Assembly: GCA_015272395.1 (NCBI GenBank)
Contig: JACYLQ010000043.1
Coordinates: 1-64,000 of the forward strand
Direction: 5' to 3'
Source: Calothrix sp. C42_A2020_038
GTDB lineage: Bacteria > Cyanobacteriota > Cyanobacteriia > Cyanobacteriales > Nostocaceae
Length of the DNA: 64,000 bases
Within the stretch, counting starts at the first letter, position 1. Each line of letters starts with the position of its first letter. The translations under genes were made by a program, and so were the position numbers. This document shows positions 42,828 to 51,525 of this stretch, piece by piece. The notes under the pieces were generated by a model that made no database searches, had not been told where the DNA came from, and saw only the letters and a program-made list of their open reading frames with translations.

Positions 42828-45797
42828 ATGGAAAAACAAAGAATGGCACCTATTAATGAGATATATAATCGCATTATTTGGGATGAACGTCTGAATAGCA
42901 GGGCTTTTATTGCAGGTTTTCAAGAACGCATGTCGTCTGATGGGATGCGGGAAAAACCTTTAGCGCAATGGGCAATAGATGGTGATATACCTTGGCATCG
43001 AATCCGCTATATTCGCTGTGGAGATGTTATTGTCTGGGATAGGGAAAAGCATTTAGACTTGATATCCACCGGACAGTTACCAGCTATTGCTTGGAAAAAT
43101 AATATTACAGAGTTAGAAACAAATAGTCTTGAGGCGCCGATATTCAACTCTAAACCTATTTATCAATACGATACTCAAGGTTGGATATCAAACGGACAAG
43201 AATTAAAAGATATTAATATTAAAAATCTCTCTGTAGCTACGTTTAATGTACTTTTTAACTTGTACGAAACCGAGAAAATACAAACTGAGAAACGATTACC
43301 TGCGATTTTTGAACAGTTGCATCAATGCGAAGCTGATATTATTGCTATTCAAGAAGCAACACCACAATTTGTTGAGTCACTTTTATTACAAAATTGGATA
43401 CGTAGTTATTTTATTTCCGAATCAAACATCGGGGATACAGTAAAACCTTATGGCAACTTGCTGATATCACGCTTTCCGTTTAAATTAGTTGAACACAAGT
43501 TTTTTGGCGCCAAACATGTATTAGTAGGGACATGGCAAATAAACGGTAGATTACTACATATTGCAGTAGTACATTTAACTAGTAATCGTGCAGAAAATGC
43601 TGTAGAGAAGCGCGCGCATCAGCTTTCAACATTGCTTACTTATCTTAAAAATCAACTACAGAACCAACCTGGAGATAGTTTGATAGTCGGTGATTTTAAT
43701 ACACGAGGTAACGAACAAGAGGAAATTTTAATCAGTGCTGGTTTTGTAGATGTATGGCAACAGTTACGTCCTTATGAACCAGGTTACACTTTTGACCCAA
43801 ACCGTAATCCTTTAGCTGCGTTATTAAGTCTTTCTGGAAAAGCTGGAAGGTTAGACCGTATTTTGCTGCAAAAAAATAAAGCAATACCATCTCGTTATAT
43901 TCCAGTATTGATAGACTTATTTGCTTGTAATCCTATCAAAGATACACAAGAAACTCTATATCCATCCGACCATTTTGGATTACGTGCAGTTTTTGAAGTA
44001 GATACGACCATTGAGGCGCCTGTAAATCAAGATAAAATCAATCTAACCACAATTCGCCCAGTTTATCAAAGCGCTATTGTCATAATTCCACCCGATGATG
44101 TTTTACCTGTCATTCAAGCAATACGCCAAAAATATGATGCCAGGTTTGAGCGCTGGATGCCACATATCAATCTAATATATGGCTTTTTACCAGAATCATA
44201 TTTTGATCAAGCACAAAAAATAATTTCCGAAGCACTATCAAAGCTAAAACCATTTACAGTAACATTAACTGAGTTCGGCACATTTACTCATCGCAAAAGT
44301 TGCACTGCATGGTTACGTCCTGTCGCAGAACCAGAAACTGCACTCCATGAATTGCAAACTGTTTTACAAAATCTATTTCCACAATGCGATGAACAAAGCA
44401 AAAAATCCAGTATAGGTTTTACACCCCATCTCAGTGTTGGACAGTTTCCTAATTTAGAAACTGCACATTCTATATTACCTCAATGGCGCCAAGTTCGTTT
44501 TACAGTTGATTCAGTAGCTTTGATTAGTCGTCGAGGTGATAAACCCTTTGAAATTAAACATGTTGTGCGTCTGGGAAACAATTGTAGAGACGTTACATGT
44601 AACGTCTCTACAACAACATCTGAATTACAACAGATAGTAAACCAACTGCAACCCGAATTAACCCAAGCGCAACAATTACAACGTCAAATAATTGTAGACA
44701 TTATTAAACAAGCTTGTGCAGAATGTTTGGGTAGTGAACCAACGTTACATTTACTAGGTTCCGCGCGTTTAGGTGTTCAAACTCCTCAAAGTGATATAGA
44801 TATAGTTTGTATGATTCCCGCTTATTTAAGTGGGGAAGCTTTTCTTCACAGTGTACAGCAAAATTTACAAGGGTTATACGAATATTCTCAAGTCGTGCTT
44901 GACGCGCGAGTTCCAGTATTACGCTTAAAAATTGAGACGATATCTATAGATTTGCTGTATGCACGTTATGAAAATACGATATCAGCAATTGAGCGCAGAA
45001 TAGACTCAATTAGTCTCAAAGCTATCATCGGTTGTTGGGAAACTGATTTAATTATAGATACTGTCTCTAAGTATGTGTCATTTGATTTGTTCAAAACACT
45101 ATTAAGAGCAGTACGTGCATGGGCAAAATCACGCTCTATCTATGGTAATGCTTGGGGTTTTCTTGGTGGTTTTTCTTGGGTTATATTAACAGCATGGAGT
45201 TGTATTTATTACAACCAAGCAGATAAGAGTATTGAATCACTGTTAGCTCACTTTTTCCAAGTATTAAATCAACACAATTGGAAACAACCTATTTCCCTTA
45301 CAGAAGCAGGCAAAAAATACGATGTACAATTACCTCGTGATTGGTTGCCAATTACTACATCCATAGAACCTTGTCAAAACACCGCACGTAACATCACCCG
45401 TTCAACAGCGCATATATTACAAGCTGAATTTAAAAGAGGCGCCGAACTGACTGAGCTTGCAAAAGCTTGTAAAATTAGCTGGGGATATCTATTTGAACCA
45501 GTTAATCTACAAGAAGAATTTGATACTTGCTTAGAAATCAAAATAACTAACTCAAATCAAGAATTAGAAAAAGACTGCGGTACTTTAGAAGGTTACATTG
45601 TTGGATTAATTATCCAACTTGAACAACTCGATATCTTTGTTCGACCCAGCACCAAACTTGAGAAAATTCAAGATGGCGCCAAATTAACACTTGGTCTACA
45701 TCTTCCCTCTAGTTGTAATATTAAAATAGTAGAACTTGCTATAAACTTTATATCACAGTTAAAAATCAAAGCAAATATTCATGTCAAAACCTCATAA
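42828..45797 (+). CDS. Multidomain RNA-repair protein: MJ1316/DUF504 - EEP nuclease - 2H phosphoesterase - poly(A)-polymerase-like nucleotidyltransferase
   Basis: 989 residues, one continuous frame 36 bp after the kinase gene. Residues 6-83 form an MJ1316/DUF504 domain (EIYNRIIWDERL, IPWHRIRYIRCGDVIVWDR), proposed to recognise cyclic-phosphate RNA ends. Residues 133-392 are an endonuclease/exonuclease/phosphatase fold (VATFNVL, IQEATPQ, VGDFNTRG, RLDRI, SDHFG). Residues 412-583 are a 2H phosphoesterase/ligase-like domain (HINLIYG at 446, HLSVG at 534). Residues ~612-989 are a Pol-beta-type nucleotidyltransferase with a eukaryote-like PAP layout (LGSARLG at 643-649, Asp656 and Asp658 in SDIDIV). 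A palindromic repeat is inserted in the linker at residues 585-596. Confidence 0.88.
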   Translation: MEKQRMAPINEIYNRIIWDERLNSRAFIAGFQERMSSDGMREKPLAQWAIDGDIPWHRIRYIRCGDVIVWDREKHLDLISTGQLPAIAWKNNITELETNSLEAPIFNSKPIYQYDTQGWISNGQELKDINIKNLSVATFNVLFNLYETEKIQTEKRLPAIFEQLHQCEADIIAIQEATPQFVESLLLQNWIRSYFISESNIGDTVKPYGNLLISRFPFKLVEHKFFGAKHVLVGTWQINGRLLHIAVVHLTSNRAENAVEKRAHQLSTLLTYLKNQLQNQPGDSLIVGDFNTRGNEQEEILISAGFVDVWQQLRPYEPGYTFDPNRNPLAALLSLSGKAGRLDRILLQKNKAIPSRYIPVLIDLFACNPIKDTQETLYPSDHFGLRAVFEVDTTIEAPVNQDKINLTTIRPVYQSAIVIIPPDDVLPVIQAIRQKYDARFERWMPHINLIYGFLPESYFDQAQKIISEALSKLKPFTVTLTEFGTFTHRKSCTAWLRPVAEPETALHELQTVLQNLFPQCDEQSKKSSIGFTPHLSVGQFPNLETAHSILPQWRQVRFTVDSVALISRRGDKPFEIKHVVRLGNNCRDVTCNVSTTTSELQQIVNQLQPELTQAQQLQRQIIVDIIKQACAECLGSEPTLHLLGSARLGVQTPQSDIDIVCMIPAYLSGEAFLHSVQQNLQGLYEYSQVVLDARVPVLRLKIETISIDLLYARYENTISAIERRIDSISLKAIIGCWETDLIIDTVSKYVSFDLFKTLLRAVRAWAKSRSIYGNAWGFLGGFSWVILTAWSCIYYNQADKSIESLLAHFFQVLNQHNWKQPISLTEAGKKYDVQLPRDWLPITTSIEPCQNTARNITRSTAHILQAEFKRGAELTELAKACKISWGYLFEPVNLQEEFDTCLEIKITNSNQELEKDCGTLEGYIVGLIIQLEQLDIFVRPSTKLEKIQDGAKLTLGLHLPSSCNIKIVELAINFISQLKIKANIHVKTS
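44582..44613. repeat. 32-bp perfect palindrome inside the RNA-repair gene
   Basis: A full copy of the GTAGAGACGTTAC palindrome family lies in frame and is translated as CRDVTCNVSTT in the linker between the 2H and nucleotidyltransferase domains. Confidence 0.95.
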
Positions 45798-45862
45798 CCA
45801 GTTTTTTTTCTATGCGACGAATAAACACAGCACGAAGAATATAAAAAAAGAGAGGATAAAAA

Positions 45863-46315
45863 ATGCTAGATTTTAATCGTATTCAGGATACGGCAAATCA
45901 AGAAATGGCTGAAGTTAGAGTAAAGGTCAAGCTAATTAATGCAATCGATGAGGAATTAGTCAATCGTGGATTACTAAACCCAAATAATTTACGTGTTTTT
46001 GAAACAGTCGCACTTGTAGATACAGGTGCTGTACGCACTGTTATTCCAATGGAGGTAGTACAACAACTGGGTTTACGAATTCGTGGTAAACAGACAGCTA
46101 AATATGCAGATGCTAGACAGGAAGAAGTGGGTTTAACTGGACCTGTGTTTATAGAAATAGAAGGACGAGAAACAACTGAAGCTGTATTAGTTGCTAGAGA
46201 TGAAGTATTAATTGGTCAAACTGTATTAGAAAGCTTAGATTTACTGGTAGATTGCAAAAATCACCGTTTAATTCCAAACCCTAAGCACCCCGAACACCCT
46301 GTCTTCCGCATCTAA
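45863..46315 (+). CDS. Clan AA (retroviral-type) aspartic protease
   Basis: 150 residues. The single catalytic motif is VALVDTGAVRTVIP near residues 50-63 (D-T-G), followed by flap-like GRETTEAVLVARDE and the hydrophobic-hydrophobic-Gly segment EVLIGQTVLESLDLLVD. One D-T-G per chain means it must dimerise. It is 65 bp after the RNA-repair fusion, with AGAGAGG upstream, and may be the last gene of that operon. No signal peptide is present, so it acts in the cytoplasm. Substrate is unknown. Confidence 0.82.
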   Translation: MLDFNRIQDTANQEMAEVRVKVKLINAIDEELVNRGLLNPNNLRVFETVALVDTGAVRTVIPMEVVQQLGLRIRGKQTAKYADARQEEVGLTGPVFIEIEGRETTEAVLVARDEVLIGQTVLESLDLLVDCKNHRLIPNPKHPEHPVFRI

Positions 46316-46330
46316 AATACAATAATTATC

Positions 46331-46355
46331 TAGAGACGTTACATGTAACATCTCC
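46331..46355. repeat. Degenerate copy of the GTAGAGACG palindrome family
   Basis: TAGAGACGTTACA followed by TGTAACATCTCC, an imperfect copy immediately after the protease gene. Confidence 0.75.
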
Positions 46356-46369
46356 ATTAATTACGACAA

Positions 46370-46888
46370 TTACGACCGCACATCAATTACAGTAGCTTTA
46401 GTGAGATAATTAAAACCTTCAATTTCCGCAGGTGTACCTATCTTTAATCGACTTTTTCCTAGATATAATCCCTGTTCTTGTACATTAGCTTGACCTGTTA
46501 AGGTAATTAATATGTCCATCCTAAAATTTTCTTTTGGGTCAGGTAACTCCTTCACCGAACCATTAGGTTGTGGAACTGAGATAGTTATTGGCAATTGTTG
46601 AACAGATTTGATATTTAGTTTACCTTCGGGTTGATTACGAAGCGTAATGTCCGTTTGAGTACCAGGTTTCAAACCTTGCTCAAGTAAAACTTTTGGGTTA
46701 CGAACACTCAAACCTTGTACAAATAAATCAATTTCTACTGGTTTGGAACTAGGTTGAGCAAAACTAGAATGTGGATAAGAAATAATACTTAATACCACTA
46801 GTAAAATTACTAATAACAGGCGCCTCCAAAATAAAGATATACTTGGAAATGTACTAAATAAGCGACTCTTAAAATTCCAAACAACCAT
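46370..46888 (-). CDS. DUF4330-like membrane-anchored protein
   Basis: 172 residues. One N-terminal membrane segment (WRRLLLVILLVVLSIISY, residues ~22-39) is followed by a beta-rich domain: PVEIDLFVQGLSVRNPKVLL, TDITLRNQPEGKLNIKSVQ and a C-terminal ATVIDVRS. This matches my recollection of cyanobacterial DUF4330 proteins. The domain is probably periplasmic or thylakoid-lumenal. Function is unknown. Confidence 0.65.
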   Translation of the reverse strand: MVVWNFKSRLFSTFPSISLFWRRLLLVILLVVLSIISYPHSSFAQPSSKPVEIDLFVQGLSVRNPKVLLEQGLKPGTQTDITLRNQPEGKLNIKSVQQLPITISVPQPNGSVKELPDPKENFRMDILITLTGQANVQEQGLYLGKSRLKIGTPAEIEGFNYLTKATVIDVRS

Positions 46889-47011
46889 TTTAATAAGTGC
46901 CTAATTATGCAAATTGAACAAATGGCAATATTGATTGACTAAATATTGCGTCTATAAATTTTAGCTCTATTAGCCAATTTGGGTCATTTTTTTGCAAAAA
47001 AGACACATAAA

Positions 47012-47506
47012 TTATAGAATCTCAAACTCAAGTTGATGACTCTTGAGAAAATTATGGGTGTAATGGTCAACAATATTGGTATCGCTCAGTTCTAAATTAT
47101 AAAAATCTACAGTCTCATGCTCAAAATATGGCCCCGCGTGCCAAGTTCCCACGTCCAACTTAATAAAACAGTTTCCAGGAATCCTAAATGCTTTCATTCT
47201 AGATATATCTGGTTCATTTACACTATTATGAGGTGGACATACAGCTATTAACCATTCTTTTCCTTCTAAAGAACCTAAACACTGCGTACATTGAGTATGA
47301 CGAGTAATATTGTAAAATTTATTACCACGCTTTTGAAGTCGCATAATATAAAAGCGAGGTATACCTTTATCTAGAACTAGTTGAGCATCTTCGCTATCAA
47401 ATGTTTTGCCGTCTTGACTCGCAAAAATTACTTGCCCGTAGTCACCAAAATTTTCTGGTGTAATTAACTCTGCTGTTATTTGCTGTACAGATTTTGATGG
47501 CGCCAT
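47012..47506 (-). CDS. allA: Ureidoglycolate lyase
   Basis: 164 residues. AllA splits ureidoglycolate into glyoxylate and urea, the last step of purine-ureide breakdown. Family features are ELITPENFGDYGQVI near residue 13, RHTQCTQCLGSLEGKEWLIAV and the cupin stretch GTWHAGPYFEHETVDFYNLEL. It is divergent from the BMP-type importer at 47759. With the uracil genes further right it suggests nucleobase nitrogen use. Other allantoin genes are not in the window. Confidence 0.88.
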   Translation of the reverse strand: MAPSKSVQQITAELITPENFGDYGQVIFASQDGKTFDSEDAQLVLDKGIPRFYIMRLQKRGNKFYNITRHTQCTQCLGSLEGKEWLIAVCPPHNSVNEPDISRMKAFRIPGNCFIKLDVGTWHAGPYFEHETVDFYNLELSDTNIVDHYTHNFLKSHQLEFEIL

Positions 47507-47758
47507 AACTCTAGATTACTCTAAATTTCTCTGCATTCTCAGTGCTGGGGTGGTTATATATTTTTTACCATAGAGTATTTCACTTACAGCAGATTCCGTG
47601 TAAATGAGGTACGCGCGTAATATCCACCGCACTTTAAGACGGGGCTACCAAGCTCCCGAATGTTTTACGTGTAAAGGTGTCGTCGGTCAGCAGTTAGAAT
47701 TCGACAAGACGTATTAAATTAATTAGAACAGGAATAAGTTACAGAGGTTTATAGGTCA

Positions 47759-48805
47759 ATGAGCGCAAATTTGAATAGACGTAGATTTATTGTATATACC
47801 TCAGCTTTAGTTTGTGGTAGCTTGATTTCTGTAGCTTGTAGTAGTAACCAAACATCATCAACAACAAGTAATAATAGTGGTGGTTTTAAAATTGCTATTG
47901 CGCTTCCGGGAGTTATTAGCGATAAAGCCTGGAACCAGTCTGGGTATGAAGGAGTGCAACTTGCAAAGCAGAAGTTAGGTGTTGAAATTGCTCACGTGGA
48001 AAAAGTAACACAAGCTGACCAAACTGAGGTGTTATCAGACTTCGCTCGTCGTGGTTATAATTTAGTGATTGCCCACGGTGGACAGTTTGATGCTGCAATT
48101 AGTCAAATTGCACCCCAGTTTCTTGATACATTCTTCATTGGTGTTAATGGTAGCGTTAGTGGCGCCAACATTGCTTCGTTAAGAATAGACCATTTACAGG
48201 TAAGTTATCTGTGCGGAATCATCGCCGCATCCATGACAAAATCGAATAAACTAGCTTATATAGCAGGACAAGAATTTCAAGCTACACAAGAAGAGCTACG
48301 CGGGTTTGAACTCGGCGCCAAGTCTATTAAGAAAGATATTCAAATTGCTTCGACTTTTACAGGTGACTGGAACGATGTTGCCAAAGCCAAAGAAGCTACA
48401 TTAGCTTTAATTTCAACAGGTGCCGATGTTATATATCAATGGTTAGATAGCGCTTCTCCCGCAGTACTGCAAACTGCTAGCGATAAAGGTGTCTACGCAT
48501 TTGGTAATACCAAAGACCAGTCAGATGTGGCGCCTAAAGCTGTTCTAACAAGTGCAGTCAAACACCTTGACGTTGCCATTACATATTTAGTTGAACTTGC
48601 ACAGAAAAAAGAACTCAAAGGACAAATTTATAAACTTGGTTTAGAAAGACCTGATATTTTAACTTTGGGTAAGTTTAGCCAAATAGTATCGCAACCAATT
48701 CAAAAACAAGCATTAAACACAAAACAGCAAATCGTAGATAAAAAAATTACATTTGTAAATTGCCAAGAAGCAGGTAAAAACACATTATGTATCAAAAAAG
48801 TCTAA
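47759..48805 (+). CDS. BMP-family nucleoside ABC transporter substrate-binding lipoprotein
   Basis: 348 residues. The leader NRRRFIVYTSALVCGSL with a twin-arginine pattern ends in SVAC, giving a Tat-type lipoprotein signal. The mature part has the BMP/PnrA fold: FKIAIALPGVISDKAWNQSG, HGGQFDAAI, and QDFQATQ-like TSAVKHLDVAI. BMP proteins bind purine nucleosides or related compounds. ATPase and two permease genes follow in the same direction, making a complete importer. The neighbouring allA and URC genes hint at nucleobase, nucleoside or ureide uptake. Confidence 0.92.
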   Translation: MSANLNRRRFIVYTSALVCGSLISVACSSNQTSSTTSNNSGGFKIAIALPGVISDKAWNQSGYEGVQLAKQKLGVEIAHVEKVTQADQTEVLSDFARRGYNLVIAHGGQFDAAISQIAPQFLDTFFIGVNGSVSGANIASLRIDHLQVSYLCGIIAASMTKSNKLAYIAGQEFQATQEELRGFELGAKSIKKDIQIASTFTGDWNDVAKAKEATLALISTGADVIYQWLDSASPAVLQTASDKGVYAFGNTKDQSDVAPKAVLTSAVKHLDVAITYLVELAQKKELKGQIYKLGLERPDILTLGKFSQIVSQPIQKQALNTKQQIVDKKITFVNCQEAGKNTLCIKKV

Positions 48806-48819
48806 ATATAAACTTAACA

Positions 48820-48895
48820 CTCTTGTGGAATGGCCATCCTCGTCTGTTCCTAACCAATAACAGAGGGGGCAGAGATGTCTACCCCACAAAAAGAA
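48820..48895. repeat. Dispersed repeat of the GGCAGGGATGCCC...CCACAA family
   Basis: CTTGTGGAATGGCCATCCTC and CAGAGATGTCTACCCCACAA form two inverted halves between the binding-protein and ATPase genes. Related to 9701, 20211, 38424 and 50387. Confidence 0.55.
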
Positions 48896-48917
48896 AGTGA
48901 CGTAACACCAAAATATT

Positions 48918-50363
48918 ATGTCATATTTAAGATTAGAAAACATCACTAAAAAGTTCGGTACCTTTATTGCCAATGATAATATCAATATTTCTATTGAATC
49001 TGGAACTATTCACGCTATTCTTGGAGAGAACGGTGCCGGAAAATCTACTTTAATGAATATTATTAGCGGCTTATATCAACCAGATAACGGACAAATATAT
49101 TTACAAAATAAACCTGTAAAAATAGCTTCATCAGATGTAGCAATTAAACTTGGGATTGGCATGATTCACCAGCATTTCATGCTCATACCACAATTAACTG
49201 TAACTGAAAATATTATTCTTGGTCAAAGTAAAAATATACATTTAAATATACGTCAAAAACAAGCCGAAGTCATAGCTTTATCTCAAACCTATAATTTAGA
49301 AATTGACCCGACAGCCAAAGTCGAAGATTTACCCGTGGGTATACAGCAACGTGTAGAAATCCTTAAAGTTTTGTACCGCCAAGCTAAATTATTGATTCTT
49401 GATGAACCAACTGCTGTTTTAACTCCAATAGAAGTAAAATCATTAATTCTAATCCTTCGTCAACTTGCAGAACGTGGACACACTATTATATTTATTAGCC
49501 ATAAGTTAGAAGAAGTAATTAAGTGCGATACTGTGACAGTCTTACGAAGAGGAAAAGTAATAACAACAACAAAAACACAACAAACTACACCACAACAACT
49601 TGCTGAATTAATGGTAGGGCGCCAGGTTAGTTTATGCCTAGATAAACAACCTGTTGCAAAAGGTGAAGTTATATTGTCAGTAAAAAATTTGCATGTGAAA
49701 GATAATAGAGGTATTGCAGTAGTTAGGAATGTATCTTTTGAAGTGCGTGCGGGGGAAGTTTTGGGTGTTGCAGGTGTTGATGGAAATGGTCAAAGTGAAT
49801 TGGTAGATTCTATTTACCGCACCCCCTACTCGTATATGAGTAGGGTGAGAAGAGTCGGTTATATTCCGGAAGATAGGCAGAAAACTGGTTTAATATTAAG
49901 ATTTAATATTGCTCAAAATTTGATTTTGAAGGCTTTTAAAAATCAACCGTTTTCTCGTCGTGGTTTATTGCAACAAGATGCGATCAAAACTAATGCGGTA
50001 TCTGCGATGGAGGAGTTTGATATTCGGGCGCCAGATGTGAATGTTCCAGTTAGTCAACTTTCCGGTGGCAACCAGCAAAAAATAGTGTTAGCGCGCGAAT
50101 TAGCTGGAGAACCAGATTTAATTATAGCGATGCAACCAACGCGCGGGTTAGATGTAGGGGCAATTGAAGCAGTACAGCAACGATTATTGGCACAAAGAGA
50201 ACGTGGGGCAGCAATTTTATATATTTCAACCGAGTTAGAAGAGGTAATAGCGATTAGTGACAGAATTGCTGTAATGTATAAAGGCGAGTTTGTCGGTATA
50301 TTAGATGCTGCAAATACGACAGTTGCAGAAATAGGTTGGCTAATGGGTGGGGGAAAACGGTAA
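48918..50363 (+). CDS. Nucleoside ABC transporter ATP-binding protein, two ABC domains
   Basis: 481 residues, two ABC units as in NupA/RbsA-type ATPases. The first has GENGAGKST, LPVGIQQRVEILKVL as signature, and LLILDEPTAVLTP. The second has the degenerate Walker A GVDGNGQSEL, LSGGNQQKIVLARE and LIIAMQPTRGLDVG. A MIHQHFMLIP Q-loop is typical of the BMP-associated group. It energises the permeases at 50480 and 51526. Confidence 0.93.
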   Translation: MSYLRLENITKKFGTFIANDNINISIESGTIHAILGENGAGKSTLMNIISGLYQPDNGQIYLQNKPVKIASSDVAIKLGIGMIHQHFMLIPQLTVTENIILGQSKNIHLNIRQKQAEVIALSQTYNLEIDPTAKVEDLPVGIQQRVEILKVLYRQAKLLILDEPTAVLTPIEVKSLILILRQLAERGHTIIFISHKLEEVIKCDTVTVLRRGKVITTTKTQQTTPQQLAELMVGRQVSLCLDKQPVAKGEVILSVKNLHVKDNRGIAVVRNVSFEVRAGEVLGVAGVDGNGQSELVDSIYRTPYSYMSRVRRVGYIPEDRQKTGLILRFNIAQNLILKAFKNQPFSRRGLLQQDAIKTNAVSAMEEFDIRAPDVNVPVSQLSGGNQQKIVLARELAGEPDLIIAMQPTRGLDVGAIEAVQQRLLAQRERGAAILYISTELEEVIAISDRIAVMYKGEFVGILDAANTTVAEIGWLMGGGKR

Positions 50364-50386
50364 TTATAACAAGTATTTGGAACAAG

Positions 50387-50430
50387 CAAGGATGCTCATT
50401 CCACAACCAACCATTCCACAACCATAAGAG
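50387..50430. repeat. Dispersed repeat of the GCAAGGATGCYCAYTCCACAA family
   Basis: CAAGCAAGGATGCTCATTCCACAACC followed by a second CCATTCCACAACC, between ATPase and first permease genes. Confidence 0.5.
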
Positions 50431-50479
50431 TGGAAATTTAATTTTTGGAAGTTCCTAACTTGCTTTACAAAATGACAAC

Positions 50480-51520
50480 ATGATAACTAAGCGTTTTTTA
50501 CCTATTTTCTCACCTCTCATCGCGATCACTTCTGCCCTTATTGTCGGCGCCTTTCTCATTTTTATTGCTGGCGCCAATCCTATTGCTGCATACACAGCAC
50601 TATTTCAAGAATCATTATCTACTTACTTTGGCTTTGGTAATACCCTTACTAAAATGGCACCTTTGTTATTTGTTAGTACTGGTGTTTTATTTGGTTTAAA
50701 AGCAGGACAATTTAATATTGGTGGGGAAGGACAAATATATTTTGGTGCGCTTGGTAGTACTTTAGTCGGTTTATATATACAAGCGCCAAGCTTTATTCAC
50801 GTTCCATTAGCTTTGTTGGCTGGGTTTATTTTTGGTGCTTTTTGGGGTTGGATTCCTGGTTATCTTAAAGCAATACGGGGTGTAAATGAAGTGATCACGA
50901 GTTTATTATTAAACTATATTGCGATTAATCTAATTAGTTATTTAACACAAAATCCATTAAAAGAACTAAATGCACCCAGTCCATACTCACCACTAATTGC
51001 CAAATCTGCACAGTTGCCAATTATTTTACCGGGAAGTCTTGCCCACGGAGGCATATTACTGGCAATAATTGTAGTTGGGATTATATGGATAATTGTTAAT
51101 CGTTCAACTTTGGGTTATCGCATTACAGCAGTTGGCTTAAACCCCAAAGCTTCAGATTATGCAGGTATCTCGGTGCAGTGTACTATTATGTTAGCTATGA
51201 CCGTGGCAGGTGGTTTAGCTGGGTTGGCAGGCGCCTCGGAAGTGATGGGTTTAAAATATCGTTTGTTTGAACAAATTTCACCTGGTTATGGTTTTGATGC
51301 TATTGCTATCGCTTTCTTAAGTCGTGGAAGTGTACTAGGATTAGTACTAGTATCATTGTTTTTTGGTGCATTACGAAGTGGTGCCAATGTGATGCAGCGT
51401 AGTGCAGGGGCGCCTGTAACAGTAATCTATGCTATCCAAGGATTAACGGTTTTATTTATTGCAATTGGGTTGGCATTAGAACATCGGTTAATACAATCAA
51501 ATAATGTAGACCACCGCTAA
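50480..51520 (+). CDS. Nucleoside ABC transporter permease (NupB-like)
   Basis: 346 residues, about nine hydrophobic segments. BPD_transp_2 family features: LFVSTGVLFGLKAGQFNIGGEGQIYFGAL and PGYLKAIRGVNEVITSLLLNYIA, then RITAVGLNPKASDYAGI, the loop contacting the ATPase. Six bases separate it from the second permease, so they are cotranscribed. It forms the heteromeric channel of the importer. Confidence 0.92.
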   Translation: MITKRFLPIFSPLIAITSALIVGAFLIFIAGANPIAAYTALFQESLSTYFGFGNTLTKMAPLLFVSTGVLFGLKAGQFNIGGEGQIYFGALGSTLVGLYIQAPSFIHVPLALLAGFIFGAFWGWIPGYLKAIRGVNEVITSLLLNYIAINLISYLTQNPLKELNAPSPYSPLIAKSAQLPIILPGSLAHGGILLAIIVVGIIWIIVNRSTLGYRITAVGLNPKASDYAGISVQCTIMLAMTVAGGLAGLAGASEVMGLKYRLFEQISPGYGFDAIAIAFLSRGSVLGLVLVSLFFGALRSGANVMQRSAGAPVTVIYAIQGLTVLFIAIGLALEHRLIQSNNVDHR

Positions 51521-51525
51521 GTATT

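Noticed and set aside
47600-47720. IS200/IS605-like end before the BMP gene
   Set aside because: The AAGACGGGGCTACCAAGCTC stretch looked like an IS fragment, but I found no transposase remnant or matching hairpin.
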